A stretch of DNA of 64,000 nt. It comes from Wurfbainia villosa. Taxonomy: Eukaryota; Streptophyta; Magnoliopsida; Zingiberales; Zingiberaceae. Below the pieces are notes generated by a model. That model made no database searches, had not been told where the DNA came from, and saw only the letters and a program-made list of their open reading frames with translations. This document shows, piece after piece, positions 11,300-22,654 of the stretch. How positions within the stretch are numbered: the first letter of the stretch is position 1; each line of letters starts with the position of its first letter. The stretch is taken from positions 46,737,359-46,801,358 of the forward strand of contig CM046004.1 of assembly GCA_025175895.1 (NCBI GenBank). Direction: 5' to 3'. The position numbers were made by a program, and so were the translations under genes.

Positions 11300-11587
11300 T
11301 CACCGTCTCTGTCTCAGATTTAACTCTTTCTGTGTGAACAGATACTTCAGACTTTTATGGTCTGTGTAGATCTCAAAGGTAATCCCATACAAGTAGTGCC
11401 TCCATATCTTCAATGCGAAAATAATTGCGGCTAACTCCAGATCGTGCACTGGGTAATTTCTCTCGTGATCTTTTAGTTGACAGGAGGCATAAGATACCAC
11501 ATGGTTGGACTGCATCAGAACTGCACCCAACCCTTGGATAGAAGCATCCGTATAAAGAACAATCACATCAACACCAGAAGGAATCAC
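11300..11587 (-). pseudogene. Gypsy RNase H
   Basis: RNase H domain with YTDAS (first acidic residue), LAAIIFALKIWRHYL and YTDHKSLKYL, typical of plant Ty3/gypsy elements. It directly continues the RT frame after one stop codon (11588-11590) and ends in a stop where RQRRW is expected. Confidence 0.87.
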
Positions 11588-12446
11588 TTAGATTGGTGCA
11601 GAAACTAGCCATCGCTTAAGCTCCTGGAAGCTAGTTTCACAAGCCTCTGACCAGGTGAACTTGATCCCTTTCCGAGTCAGACGAGTGAGTGGCATGGCGA
11701 TACTCGAGAATCCCTCCACGAATCTCCGATGATACCCGGCAAGTCCAAGAAAACTATAGACCTCTTGAACTAATTTTGGCTGCTCCCAACTGGTAATCGC
11801 CTCAATCTTCTGGGGATATACAGAAATACCTCTGTTGGACACTACATGTCCAAGAAAACCCACTGAGGATAACCAGAATGCACACTTGCTAAATTTGGCA
11901 TACAACTGCTCCCGTCGCAATGTCTCCAATACTATCCGTAGATGTTGTTCATGCTCCTCCTCGGATCGAGAATAAATCAATATATCATCGATGAACACTA
12001 TCACGAACTGATCTATATACCTCAGGAATACCCGATACATTAAGTCCATAAATGCATCTGGGGCATTCGTGAGACCGAACGACATCACTAGAAACTCGTA
12101 ATGGCCATAACGAGTGCGGAAAGCTGTTTTCTGAACATCCTCATCTCTTATCAGAAGCTGATCATATCTTGAGCTCAGATCAATTTTAGAATACACACAT
12201 GTATCCTTAAGCTGATCGAACAAATCGTCTATCCTCGGCAGCGGATATTTGTTCTTAACTGTGACTGCATTCAGTTGTCGATAGTCAATACATAACTACA
12301 ACGATTCATCCTTCTTTTTGACAAAGAGTATCGATGCTCCCCATCGTGAGACACTAGGTCGGATAAATACATTATCCAGCAACTCCTGCAATTGAAATTT
12401 AAGTTCATTCAGCTCCTTTAGTGCCATCCGATAAGGAGGTTTCGAT
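11588..12446 (-). pseudogene. Gypsy reverse transcriptase, N-terminally truncated
   Basis: The RT opens with SKPPYRMALKELNELK (to 12446) and continues through IRPSVSRWGASILFVKKKD, a stop in place of the Arg before LCIDYRQL, and YPLPRIDDLF. Then comes the open part with KTAFRTRYGHYEF, MSFGLTNAP and the catalytic FIDDILIYS. The sequence is cut at 12446 by the start of copia element B. Protease, gag and the PBS of this gypsy element are absent from the window, so a deletion joined RT to the B LTR. Confidence 0.9.
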
Positions 12447-13365
12447 AGCCTAGCTCTTTTTGTATGAACATTTTATTTTGGAATAAGAATCACATGATCA
12501 TTGTTTGCACTTTATATATTTATTATATATGTGTGCATATTGTCTAATATTTTACATTGTAGATAACATGGTGCTTGGTGTGGCACAGAAGATCATGTTA
12601 TCAGTCCCTTGTAAAATATAAATAGAGGCTCACAACCAAGATGGTTTAGGACAAACCATTGGCATGGTTGTAGTGTAGCTTGGTATTGTTTTGTCTTGAA
12701 CATAGAGTTACACTAGTACACTTAGGTGTATTGAGCAGGAACGACATAGAAGTGATTCAATTAATTGTTGACTACATAATTGAATCGGACCTCAGATATT
12801 ATGTTGTACATGCTCTTAATCCCGATATAATAACGGGCACATGTACTTAGTATTTATTTCTTTGATTTACTAGAGGGTGAGAATTAGATGGATTAAATCA
12901 ATATGCCTGGTAAGTTGGGAAATGATATTATTTACATGGTGTGCCGTTGATTATAGGAGGAAACCGTGTCCTATATACTAGGTTGATGATGTCCCCTTGA
13001 GGAGCTCATAAGGTTCATCATGTAATCCCAGCTGGTTGACTTAGTCAACATGATGATAAGGTTGAGTGGTACTACTCGAGGAGTTAGATGTTAATTAATT
13101 GATGGTCAGTAAATCAATTAATTGACAGACATTCAATATCTTAAACACGGGGAGATGAATGTACAAATAATATATGGAGCCCATATTAATTTATGGGGGT
13201 TGGTGAGGTAGTTCAATGATGATCCTCTAGTGGAATGGAACATCATTGATGGATCAAGTTTGTGTGGTTCTGATCCATCGGGTGGCCAAGATCCAACTCC
13301 TCCTTATGGTCCCTATCGTAGCCTAATATAATCCTCATGATGTCTAGATCCAAGGATGTAAAACA

Positions 13366-13656
13366 AAACTCTAGAACAAACAGTTGGGATTAAATCCCTG
13401 GATCTGATGGTTGGGATGAAACCCTAGAATCAACGATTGGGATTAAATCCCTAGATCCGACGGTTGGGATGAAACCCTAGATCCGACGGTTGGGATGAAA
13501 CCCTAGTTCTGACGGTTGGGATGAAACCCTAGATCCGACGGTTGGGATGGAATCCTAGATCCGACAGTTGGGATGAAACCCTAGATCCGACGGTAGGGAT
13601 AAAACCCTAGATCCGACGGTGGAGATTAAATCCCTAGATCCGACGGGGGATATTAA
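13366..13656 (+). repeat. Intra-LTR minisatellite, about 11 units
   Basis: Same 26-27 bp unit as in element A. About 11 units are countable in this 5' LTR against 12 in the 3' LTR of the same element. Confidence 0.9.
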
Positions 13657-13675
13657 AGGAGGCTTAAGCCCAATT

Positions 13676-13684
13676 CTATAAATA
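13676..13684 (+). promoter_or_regulatory. TATA box of B 5' LTR
   Basis: CTATAAATA, 20 bp downstream of the minisatellite, followed by GAGGGCTTAGG. Confidence 0.72.
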
Positions 13685-14532
13685 GAGGGCTTAGGTTGGG
13701 CGGCAAGGATGGTGCTTGGAAATTAGGGTTTGCCTATCTAGAAGTGGGCGGCAACAAACCCTAAAGAAGTTAGGGTTTTGGGTGGCTAGAAGTGGGCGGC
13801 AACATCATTTTCCTCCCTAGGGTTTTGGCCGGCGCCCCTCTTCCTCTTCTCATCCTTGGCCGGTTCTCTTCTTCCTCCCTTTTCTCCTTGGCGGCCAGCG
13901 GCAGCATTGATACAAGGTTGGGCGGCATTCATCCATATCCCATCTTGGTGGCCGGCGGCAACATTGCTTCAAGGTTGGCCGGTGCTCAAGAATTCACTCC
14001 TTGGCCGGCGGTTACATCGAGCTCCTTGGCTTGGTGGCCGGTTCTAGAAAGGAGAAGAAGTTTTGTTTGGTTCTTCTCTTTGTTCGCAGTGAACAAGGAA
14101 GGGAAGAATGCGATCTAGAAGGCTTCTACTCGTGGAGGATCTTCGCCCACACGTTGTCCACGAGGAGGATAGGACATACGGTAGAAGATCGTGAGGTATA
14201 AAAGTTTTACAACTTTATTTTCTGATCTTAGCATGTTCTTTTATGTGTTGATTATACAAGTGTGCATTTGTATATATTTTGTATAATCATGGACCCCAAA
14301 GACAAACACAAAAACCGGCGATGCGTCCGTCATCCCTTCCGCGGCTAACCAACTAGAAGAGTTTTGTTGCTTGAACAACTAGTTTGTTCAAGCGATCACT
14401 CAAGTTGTTAGCACGATGACGAATTGGTTGTGCTAAGGAAACTCATCCCATCCGGATTAGTTCTTTCATTAGTGAAAATTTTAATCTGGGGACATGGGAG
14501 CCAATGAGCCTCCGAAGCAACCACCCTACAAG

Positions 14533-14549
14533 TGGTATCAGAGCCACGG
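14533..14549 (+). other. Primer binding site (B)
   Basis: TGGTATCAGAGCCACGG, complementary to initiator tRNA-Met, two bases after the LTR end. Confidence 0.93.
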
Positions 14550-15595
14550 TTTCTGGTTTTGTGTGTTTTGGATTCGGTTACTTTCATGCACATATCATAT
14601 ATTGAGTATGCCGGATAATAGTAGGATATGCGTATGCTAACTTTTTGGTTGCAGGCATAAGATCCGACTATTATGGCTATTTGGTTGTATGTGATTGTTT
14701 TGTGTGTGATTGTATGTATATTATTTGAATCCTCGGGGTTGACGAGGCTAGATTAATATTTAATTTTTGTAATTAAATACGGCATTGTTTAGCCGCTCAT
14801 TTTAGTTTACTTTCGATCTAGATTATTTGTACACTCCTTCGTGGAGTATAGGATCGATGGATGTAAATTAAAATGATATATCTCGACTCGGATCTCTTTG
14901 GTGACTTGTGCACGGGAAAAGATGGAGCGGACGAGGTGGCGACACGACGGGATGCGTATTGGAGAACAATGCCATAATAGTTGGAAAAATTCTGTTTTTT
15001 TTCATATTTATTGCTTATTTATTTTATATGCATGTTGTGTATGCTTTAAAATTCCTCAATTTCAATTTACTAAGTGGGAGAGGGATATTTTAATTAATTC
15101 CCGCGGCCTCCATTACAATTTGACGTGTGATGCAACAAACTTGTGCGTTGGCTCTGAGTACCTTCCTCCCCATCGGATGGGTTTGATTGCGGATCACTAG
15201 GTCAAATAATGGTTATAGGAAATTATTTAGGAGCGTGTGTACTTCCCCATCAGTAAGGCACATAATCTGAAATAATTCCCTTAGTATCGTGTAATGGTGC
15301 ACACTTAGATGCAAATAAAAGTATCCTCCCGATTGGAGTCACTGCTTTTATTTGTAGGGCTAAAGAGGAACCAACTATTAATTTTATTTGTCAAAAAGTA
15401 AGGTTGACAAGATAATAAAATTAATGGGTAAAACCTCCTCTTACAAATGTAGAATTCGTATATGTCCACACTATCGTGGCATGCGATATTCTCGGTGTTT
15501 TGAGGTGTTGGTTGATTTCGGAATTTTATTGTTTTGAGGAATCAATAATATTTGAAATCTAATATTTTTATCATTTTGATTCTTAGGTTTTTCAA
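14550..15595 (+). other. Untranslated leader of element B
   Basis: A 1.05-kb non-coding leader. It carries CCCCATCGG-type motifs near 15167, 15244 and 15325 (the second and third decayed), a polypurine-like tract at 15071-15084, and TTCTTAGG at 15580-15587 just upstream of the gag ATG, which looks like a splice acceptor. Short open frames inside are not shared in a way that suggests coding. Confidence 0.75.
15071..15084 (+). other. Polypurine-tract look-alike in leader (B)
   Basis: TAAGTGGGAGAGGG. It repeats the first 11 bases of the 3' polypurine tract at 19491-19502. Confidence 0.6.
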
Positions 15596-16261
15596 ATGGC
15601 TTTCAACCCACTTGCTGTGATATTAAAAGAAAATAAACTTACTGGACCAAATTATATTGATTGGAAAAAAAATGTGGATATTGTCTTAATTGCGGAGGAG
15701 TACAAATTTGTACTCTTCGAGGTCTGTCCTCCTAAGCCCACCGATGACTCTGATGAAAAGGAGAAAGAACGTTATAAGAAATGGATCAAGGTAGATGAGA
15801 TTGCGCGGTGTTACGTTTTGGCATCTATGTCAAATGTGCTGCAACATCGGCATCAGGCCATGGCCACAGCTTATGACATGATGTTCAATCTCAAGGAACT
15901 TTTCGGACATCAGAGTAGGGCGGCTAGACAGGAGGCGATGAGAAACTTGATGATGACCACCATGATCGAGGGAACACCCGTTAGGGATCATGTTCTCAAG
16001 ATGATGGCTCATCTTAATGAGATGGAAGTCCTCGGAGTTGAGATCGATGGGGAAACCCAGGTCGATATCATTCTCCAGTCTCTGCCTAGGAGTTTTGAGC
16101 AGTTCCGCCTCAATTACAACATGAATAAGAGGTTGTATTCATTGGCAGAGCTTCTGACAGAACTCCAGGCGGTAGAGGGGCTTTTTCGTCAAAGCTCTCA
16201 AGCCATGGTCGCTCAGAAGGTTTCTTCTTCTAAACCGAAAGGTAAGAAGAAGAAGAAGTAA
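15596..16261 (+). pseudogene. Copia gag, N-terminal and core part (element B)
   Basis: 221 residues from MAFNPLAVILKENKLTGPNY, the usual start of a copia gag (UBN2-type domain), which forms the virus-like particle. Core blocks include NVLQHRHQAM, LKELFGHQSRAARQEA, GTPVRDHVLKMMAHL and NYNMNKRLYSLAELL. It ends in a lysine run followed by TAA at 16259 where C has CAA (Gln), so the zinc knuckle is cut off. The start is chosen because the same ATG is kept in C and, as MTFNPL, in G. Confidence 0.9.
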
Positions 16262-16855
16262 GGTGGAGCGAAGAAAGTGTCAGTGGGACCTCAGGCAGGA
16301 GTGAAGAAGCTGAAAGGCAAGTGCTTCACTTGCAAGCAGACTGGACATTGGAAGGCGGACTGTCCTCGCCAAAAGAACAAAGGTATATCTTCTTGTTTAG
16401 TTGTTGAAACATGTTTAGCGGTGTTATCTACCAGTGTCTGGTGTGTAGATACAGGAGCCACTGATCATGTCTGCAATACTTTGGAGGGGTTCCAGGAAAC
16501 CCGACGACTAGCTGAGGGAGAGATTACCGTCTTCATGGGCAATGCTTCAAAGGTGGCGGCTATTGCAGTGGGAGACGTTTATTTATCTTTTGATAGGAAT
16601 AAAGTTTTGGTTTTGAGAAATTGTCTTTTTGTACCTACTTTTAGAAAGAATTTAATTTCAGTTTCTAAATTGTTTATGGATGGATATTCTGTTTCTTTTA
16701 ATGACAAAGTGGTTATAAAAAGGAATAGGGAGATTATCTATTCTGGTACATTGGTTGGCAATTTATATACTCTTGAACCGAAAACTCCCACGATGCATAT
16801 AGAAGTAATAACTCTTCTTCTAAGTCTAATAAGAGAAAAGAACCTTCGCAAATGA
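16262..16855 (+). pseudogene. Copia zinc knuckle and protease (element B)
   Basis: It continues the gag frame after the nonsense codon. The CCHC knuckle is intact (CFTCKQTGHWKADC), followed by the aspartic protease active site in WCVDTGATDHVC, then the chain FMGNASKVAAIAVGDVYLSF and FRKNLISVSKLFMDG up to GNLYTLEPK. Near 16806 a one-base loss relative to C shifts the frame, and the ORF ends before the integrase. Confidence 0.88.
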
Positions 16856-17508
16856 ACCAGACATATCTTTGGCATCTAAGGCTTGGTCATATTAACCTAA
16901 GCAGAATTCAAAGGTTGATAGCTGATGGACCTTTGGGTTCATTAGTGGTGGAGGATCTCCCAACCTGCGAATCTTGCTTGGAAGGTAAAATGACCAAGAG
17001 GCCTTTCAAGGCTAAGGGCTATAGAGCCAAAGATGTGTTAGAATTGGTTCATTCTGATTTGTGCGGTCCTATGTCTATCCAGGCAAGAGGTGGTTTTGAA
17101 TATTTTGTCTCTTTTATAGAAGATTATTCAAGATATGGATACATTTACTTGATGTGCCGCAAGTCTGAATGCTTTGATAGGTTCAAAGAATTCAAGGCTG
17201 ATGTGGAGAACTGTCAAGGTAAAAGTATCAAGACATTACGATCTGATCGTGGTGGCGAGTACCTCTTGGGAGAGTTTAGAAGTTACTTATCAGAGGCTGG
17301 GATTCAATCCCAATTGTCCGCACCTGGCACACCCCAGCAGAATGGTGTGGCGGAGCGAAGGAATAGGACTCTTATAGAGATGGTCAGATCTATGATGAGT
17401 TATTCTGAGTTACCTGATTCGTTCTGGGGGTTTGCTCTAGAAACAACAGCACACATTATGAACTTTGTTCCATCTAAGTCAGTACCCTCTACTTCCACAG
17501 AGTTGTAG
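16852..17508 (+). pseudogene. Copia integrase (element B)
   Basis: GAG-pre-integrase zinc region (HLRLGHIN ... CESC), then the catalytic core with all three acidic residues visible: HSDLCGPM, LRSDRGGEYL and NGVAERRNRTL. It would insert the cDNA into the host genome. The frame ends at TAG (17506-17508) where the family has TGG (Trp of ELWTGRKP). Confidence 0.9.
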
Positions 17509-17991
17509 ACTGGGCGAAAGCCTAGTCTAAGACATATTTGGATTTGGGGTAGTCCAGCACATGTGCTGAAGGGAGATGCTGGTAAGTTGGAATCTCGTAC
17601 AGAAGTACGCTTGTTTGTTGGCTACCCTAAGGGAACGAAGGGTGGTTTATTCTATAGTCCTAGAGATCAGAAGGTGATCGTGAGTACGAATGCCAGATTT
17701 CTAGAGGAGGACTATGTGATGAACCACAAGCCCACGAGTAGGATTGTTCTTGAAGAGTTAATAGGGGAAGTCCCGACTTCAATACCACCGGTACAAGAGG
17801 AGATACCACAAGTCACTGCACCGCGTGTCACAGAGCATACACAGGAGGTACCTCGTCGTAGTGGGAGGGTTGTTAGACAACCCGAGAGATTCATGTTTTT
17901 GGGAGAGTCTTCGGACTTAGTCCCTGGTGAACATGAACCTGATCCCTGGACATATGACGTAGAGATGCGGTATCTTGGCAAAGAGCGATGA
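17509..17991 (+). pseudogene. Copia integrase C-terminal region and RT linker (element B)
   Basis: Same frame as the integrase core after the TAG. It includes GKLESRTEVRLFVGYP, FYSPRDQKVIVSTNARFLEEDY and the SGRVVRQPERFMF linker. After PDPWTYD a short deletion near 17958 removes residues that C has as EALQDRD and shifts the frame, ending the ORF. Confidence 0.85.
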
Positions 17992-19280
17992 ATTCAGAGA
18001 TAAAATCTATGGATTCTAATCAAGTCTGGGAGCTAGTAGAGCCACCCGATGGTGTAAAAGCCATTGGATGCAAGTGGATCTACAAGAGAAAGAGAGGAGT
18101 GGACGGGAAGGTTGAGACCTTCAAAGCTAGGCTTGTTGCGAAAGGGTATACTCAAAAAGAGGGTATCGATTATGAGGAGACCTTTTCGCCGATAGCTATG
18201 CTTAAGTCTATCCAGATTCTCTTATCTATAACTGCTCATATTGATTATGAGATTTGGCAGATGGATGTCAAGACAGCTTTCCTTAATGGAAGTCTTGAGG
18301 AGAACATCTATATGCGGCAACTAGAGGGATTCATTGCTAAAGGCAAAGAGCATCTTGTATGTAAGCTTAATCGGTCCATTTATGGATTGAAGCAAGCTTC
18401 TAGATCTTGGAACATCCGCTTTGATGAGGTAATCCAGTCATATGGATTTATTCAAAGTCCGGATGAGCCTTGTGTATACAAGAGATGTGATGGAAACGTA
18501 GTGGTGTTTCTTGTACTATACGTAGATGACATTTTGTTAGTTGGCAACAATATCAAAGTGTTATTAGACGTAAGGGTATGGTTGTCCAAACAGTTTGACA
18601 TGAAGGACTTGGTAGAAGTGGGACACATCCTTGGGATCAAAGTTATAAGGGATCGCAAGAAAAGGATGTTGTGCTTATCTCAAGATTCATACATTGACAC
18701 TATCCTTGCTTGTTTTAGCATGCAGAACTCCAAGAAAGGTTTTCTACCTTTTAGGCATGGAGTTCCTTTATCTAAAGAGATGTGTCCCAAAACATCAAAG
18801 GAGATAGAGGACATGAAGGCGGTTCCTTATGCTTCGGCAGTAGGAAGCCTCATGTATGCTATGCTATGTACCAGACCAGATATCTGCTTTGCCGTGGGCA
18901 TGGTTAGCAGATATCAGAGTAATCCTGGACAAGGACATTGGACTGTGGTAAAGTATATATTGAAGTACCTGAGAAGGACTAGGGATTATATGCTAGTTTA
19001 CCGGGCAGATCAATTGGTCCCTGTGGGTTACATGGATTCGGATTTCCAATCAGATAGGGACAAGAGTAAGTCTACCTTGGAGTTTGTGTTTACTTTTGGA
19101 GGTGGAGCCATAGTATGGAGGAGTGTCAAGCCGAAATGCGTGGCAGCCTCTGAGGCAGCCAAGGAAGCTATATGGCTCCGGAACTTCTTGATGGACATGG
19201 ATGTGATTCCTGGTTTACCCAGAACTATCACAATTTATTGTGATAATAGTGGTGCAGTTGCAAAATCGAAAGAACCATGA
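17988..19280 (+). pseudogene. Copia reverse transcriptase and RNase H (element B)
   Basis: 430 residues in one open frame: NSEIKSMDSNQVWELVEPP, KWIYKRKRGVDGKVETFKAR, QMDVKTAFLNGSLEENIYM, the RT active site LYVDDILLVGNN, the connection, then RNase H with YMDSDFQSD and YCDNSGAV. A deletion of about 30 bp after KPKC removes the stretch that includes STMEAEY, so the RNase H lacks its catalytic Glu block. The frame stops at TGA (19278-19280) where the family has CGA (Arg of KEPRAH). Confidence 0.92.
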
Positions 19281-19469
19281 GCCCACAAGGCGAGTAAACA
19301 CATAGAGCGCAAGTACCACCTTATACGAGAGATCGTAAAGCGAGGAGAAGTTGCTGTCGCCAAGATTGCATCAGAGGATAACCTGGCGGATCCATTCACT
19401 AAGGCCCTTCCAGCGAAAGCGTTTGATAGGCATGTGGAGGACATGGGGATCAGATGTATGGCAGTTTGA
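19281..19469 (+). pseudogene. RNase H tail (element B)
   Basis: In-frame continuation after the TGA: HKASKHIERKYHLIREIV, then ADPFTKALPAKAFD and a natural stop. 22 bases separate it from the polypurine tract. Confidence 0.85.
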
Positions 19470-19490
19470 TGACGGCATAGTCTTTTAGTA

Positions 19491-19502
19491 TAAGTGGGAG
19501 AT
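19491..19502 (+). other. Polypurine tract (B)
   Basis: TAAGTGGGAGAT immediately before TGTTGG of the 3' LTR. Confidence 0.88.
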
Positions 19503-20086
19503 TGTTGGAATGTATACTGAAAGCCTAGCTCTTTTTGTATGAACATTTTATTTTGGAATAAGAATCACATGATCATTGTTTGCACTTTATATATTTATTA
19601 TATATGTGTGCATATTGTCTAATATTTTACATTGTAGATAACATGGTGCTTGGTGTGGCGCAGAAGATCATGTTATCAGTCCCTTGTAAAATATAAGTAG
19701 AGGCTCACAACCAAGATGGTTTTGGACAAACCATTGGCATGGTTGTAGTGTAGCTTGGTATTGTTTTGTCTTGAACATAGAGTTACACTAGTACACTTAG
19801 GTGTATTGAGCAGGACCGACATAGAGGTGATTCAATTAATTGCTGACTACATAATTGAATCGGACCTCGGATATTATGTTATACATGCTCTTAATCCCGA
19901 TATAATAACGGGCACATGTACTTAGTATTTATTTCTTTGATTTTCCAGAGGGTGAGATTTTGATGGATTAAATCAATATGCCCGGTAAGTTGGGAAATGA
20001 TATTTTTTAAATTGTGTGTCGTTGATTATAGGAGGAAACCGTGTCCTATATACTAGGTTGATGATGTCCCCTTGAGGAGCTCATAA

Positions 20087-22301
20087 GGTTCTGTTAGTAA
20101 TATATGAGAGATGTCCTAAGGCAATCGCCTTATGTATGAACCATTTATAAGATAAATGATGATTCACTATTTGAGTATACATGTTTTATGTATTTGATTG
20201 GATCTTAAACTCATTTACTGAATGTCCACGATACGATTCACAGCATGAGAGAATTTGTGATTGGATCACAACTAGTGAGTATCTCTACATGTGTAATTGT
20301 GATGTATCGGAATTATCCCTAGTCGATGAATTGATGGATTTGGACACCATCAATTCTGTCGAGACTAGCACAAGGTATACTCCTTGGTGTATCCAAGCAG
20401 CTGATTCTCCTTTGGGAGACATGCGATGTCGAGTTAATCGTGGATGCTAGTTATGGTAACTAGTTCATTGGAGTGACCAGCCGTAAGACTTCATATGGTT
20501 CTCTGCATATATAGATATGTCAATGAAGTTCTTACTGTGGCTTAAGTGCGATGTTCCTATGACTTACGTTATTCAAGTCATCTTGATCATGGAGACTTAT
20601 GCTTTGACATCTTAAGCAAACATCTCTAAGGAGATGTGGACCCGGGATGATTGGGTATAAGTCGAAGTGATCGAAGGTGTTTGAATAGCCTATAGAGGAT
20701 TCACCACTCCTTGCGAGGAGATGTATACCCATGACCTCTCGTCGGATTGTTACTAAAGTCTTTGGCCAAAGCATTACATGTTTAGAGTAAGGTACTCTTC
20801 GATACATGTGGAGTAACTAGAATTCGTAGGACGAGGAAATGATACTTGGGCTAGGTGTGACGTAGTCAACCTAGTGGGGACTGACACAATAGACCATATC
20901 CTGAACCAAGTGGGTATAAGATGAGTGAAGGGAATGGGGCACGAATCATTCGAGCTGCTGAAGGGTTTCAGAAATAGTTCTGGATCAACCGTTGATTTTT
21001 TCGGTTAATTGGGGATCATGATGTACTACTATGTGCCACTCATGATCGTTCTATAATTAATGGTTAATTATAGACGGCCAACATAAACCGAGAACCTATT
21101 TGGTCACACGCACAACGAGCGTAATCCGAAGGATTTAAAACGAGCTTGAGAATGGGATTCTCAGACCGAGAGAAACTGGGTTTGGTTGGACCAAACATAA
21201 AGCGAGCATGAAATCGTTTCAGTCGCAATGGAAGCGTGGATGAGCCGTGTCTTATGAAGACATAATGGATGAACCAAAATGGTTTGATTCTAATCCAATG
21301 GAGGAGAATAAACCAAAGGGTTTGGTTTATTTTAAACGAATGAACCAAAAGTTGGTTCGGTTCGTTTTAACTTAAAATAAACCATCATGGTTTGGTTTAT
21401 TTTAACTTATCTTAATGGAGCGGGTTAACGGGCCTAATGGTTATGAGCCAATAACCATTAAGAGAATTAGTTCTCTATAAAATAGGGCTTAAACCCTAAT
21501 CCAAAGCCCTAATCAAGCTTGGCCGCCCAAACCCCTTCCTCTTGTTGGCGTCAACTTCATTGTCGCCGCCCAGCTTGTGTGCTGCCGTCCATCTCCTTGC
21601 CGGCGTCCAAGCTTCAGCCGGTGAACCCTCCGGCGACCCTCCGGTGATCTTCCTTGGCCTCGGTGAAAAGGTGAGCACTTGGCTTCCTTGTCTTTGGCCG
21701 GCACCTACTCCTCCACCAAGCTGTCTAGTTTTCTGGACAGCTTCTTCTCCTCTCGTCGGAGCGTCGTTTGGACGACGGTTAGAGCTCCGACAGCGGCTAA
21801 ATTACCGGGGATTCGATCTCCGGTAATCCTCTGAGGTGGAGGACTAAGGATTCGTCAATCGGTTGACGAATACCTCTCCGGAGAAGCGAGTTTTTGAGAA
21901 CTCGTATTAGGATCCGAATTTGGATTCGGATCGTGATCATCTCTCGATCACGTCGTCTTCAACACGAGGCTAGTAACCCGTACGAAGACGAATCTCGTGG
22001 CTTAGCGAAGTCATCCCGAGGAACTCGGCGTGGATACGGATAGAGACGATTCTAGCGAGGATCGTTCCAGTTGATGCCGTTCCCGCTACACGTCATACGA
22101 AAGGTATAACGTAGTTAAATTTCCTTTTATTGCAAATTTAAATTTACGGTTATGTATACACTTGTTGTAATATGCATGCGTGTGTTGTGTGTGTTGTAAT
22201 AAATAGGAGTATTTATTATTTTTTATTACTTCCGCTGTGTTCATGTTTACGAAACATGATCGAACACACACACGCCGCGGTGCCGGAAACCCAACAGGTT
22301 C
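20087..22301 (+). mobile_element. Solo LTR S with GGTTC target duplication
   Basis: The LTR runs 20092-22296 (2205 bp), from TGTTAGTAATATATGAG to GGAAACCCAACA. GGTTC occurs at 20087-20091 and again at 22297-22301. No PBS, body or second LTR is present, so it is a solo LTR left by LTR-LTR recombination. The family is distinct from A/B/C; its ends (TGTTAGT...CCAACA) resemble element F. A TATA box (CTATAAAATAGGG, 21474) lies mid-LTR. Short open frames inside are not recognisable proteins. Confidence 0.93.
21473..21483 (+). promoter_or_regulatory. TATA box of solo LTR S
   Basis: TCTATAAAATAGG context downstream of a GGTTTATTTTAA-rich stretch. It is likely the core promoter of the S family. Confidence 0.6.
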
Positions 22302-22654
22302 ATCATGTAAACCCAGCTGGTTGACTTAGTCAACATGATGATAAGGTTGAGTGGTACTACTCGAGGAGTTAGATGTTAATTAATTGATAGTCAGTATATC
22401 AATTAATTTACGGACATTCGATATCTTAAACACGGGGAGATGAATGTACAAATAATATATGGAGCCCATATTAATTTATGGGGTTGTTGAGGTAGTTCAA
22501 TGATGATCTTCTAGTGGAATGGAACATCATTGATGGATCAAGTTTGTGTGGTTCCGATCCATCGGGTGGCCAAGATCCAACTCCTCCTTATGGTCCCTAT
22601 CGTAGCCTAATATAATCCTCATGAAGTCTAGATCCAAGGATGTAAAACAAAACC

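Larger units (their letters stand above)
12447..14530 (+). repeat. 5' LTR of element B, start truncated
   Basis: 2084 bp matching the A LTR from its position 2001 on. The terminal TGTTGG and the next bases are missing. It ends CCACCCTACA two bases before the PBS. It contains the minisatellite and TATA box. Confidence 0.93.

Noticed and set aside
14533..14549. Possible tRNA gene remnants at TGGTATCAGAGC sites
   Set aside because: Only the 12-18 bases complementary to the tRNA 3' end are present, next to an LTR end. These are primer binding sites.
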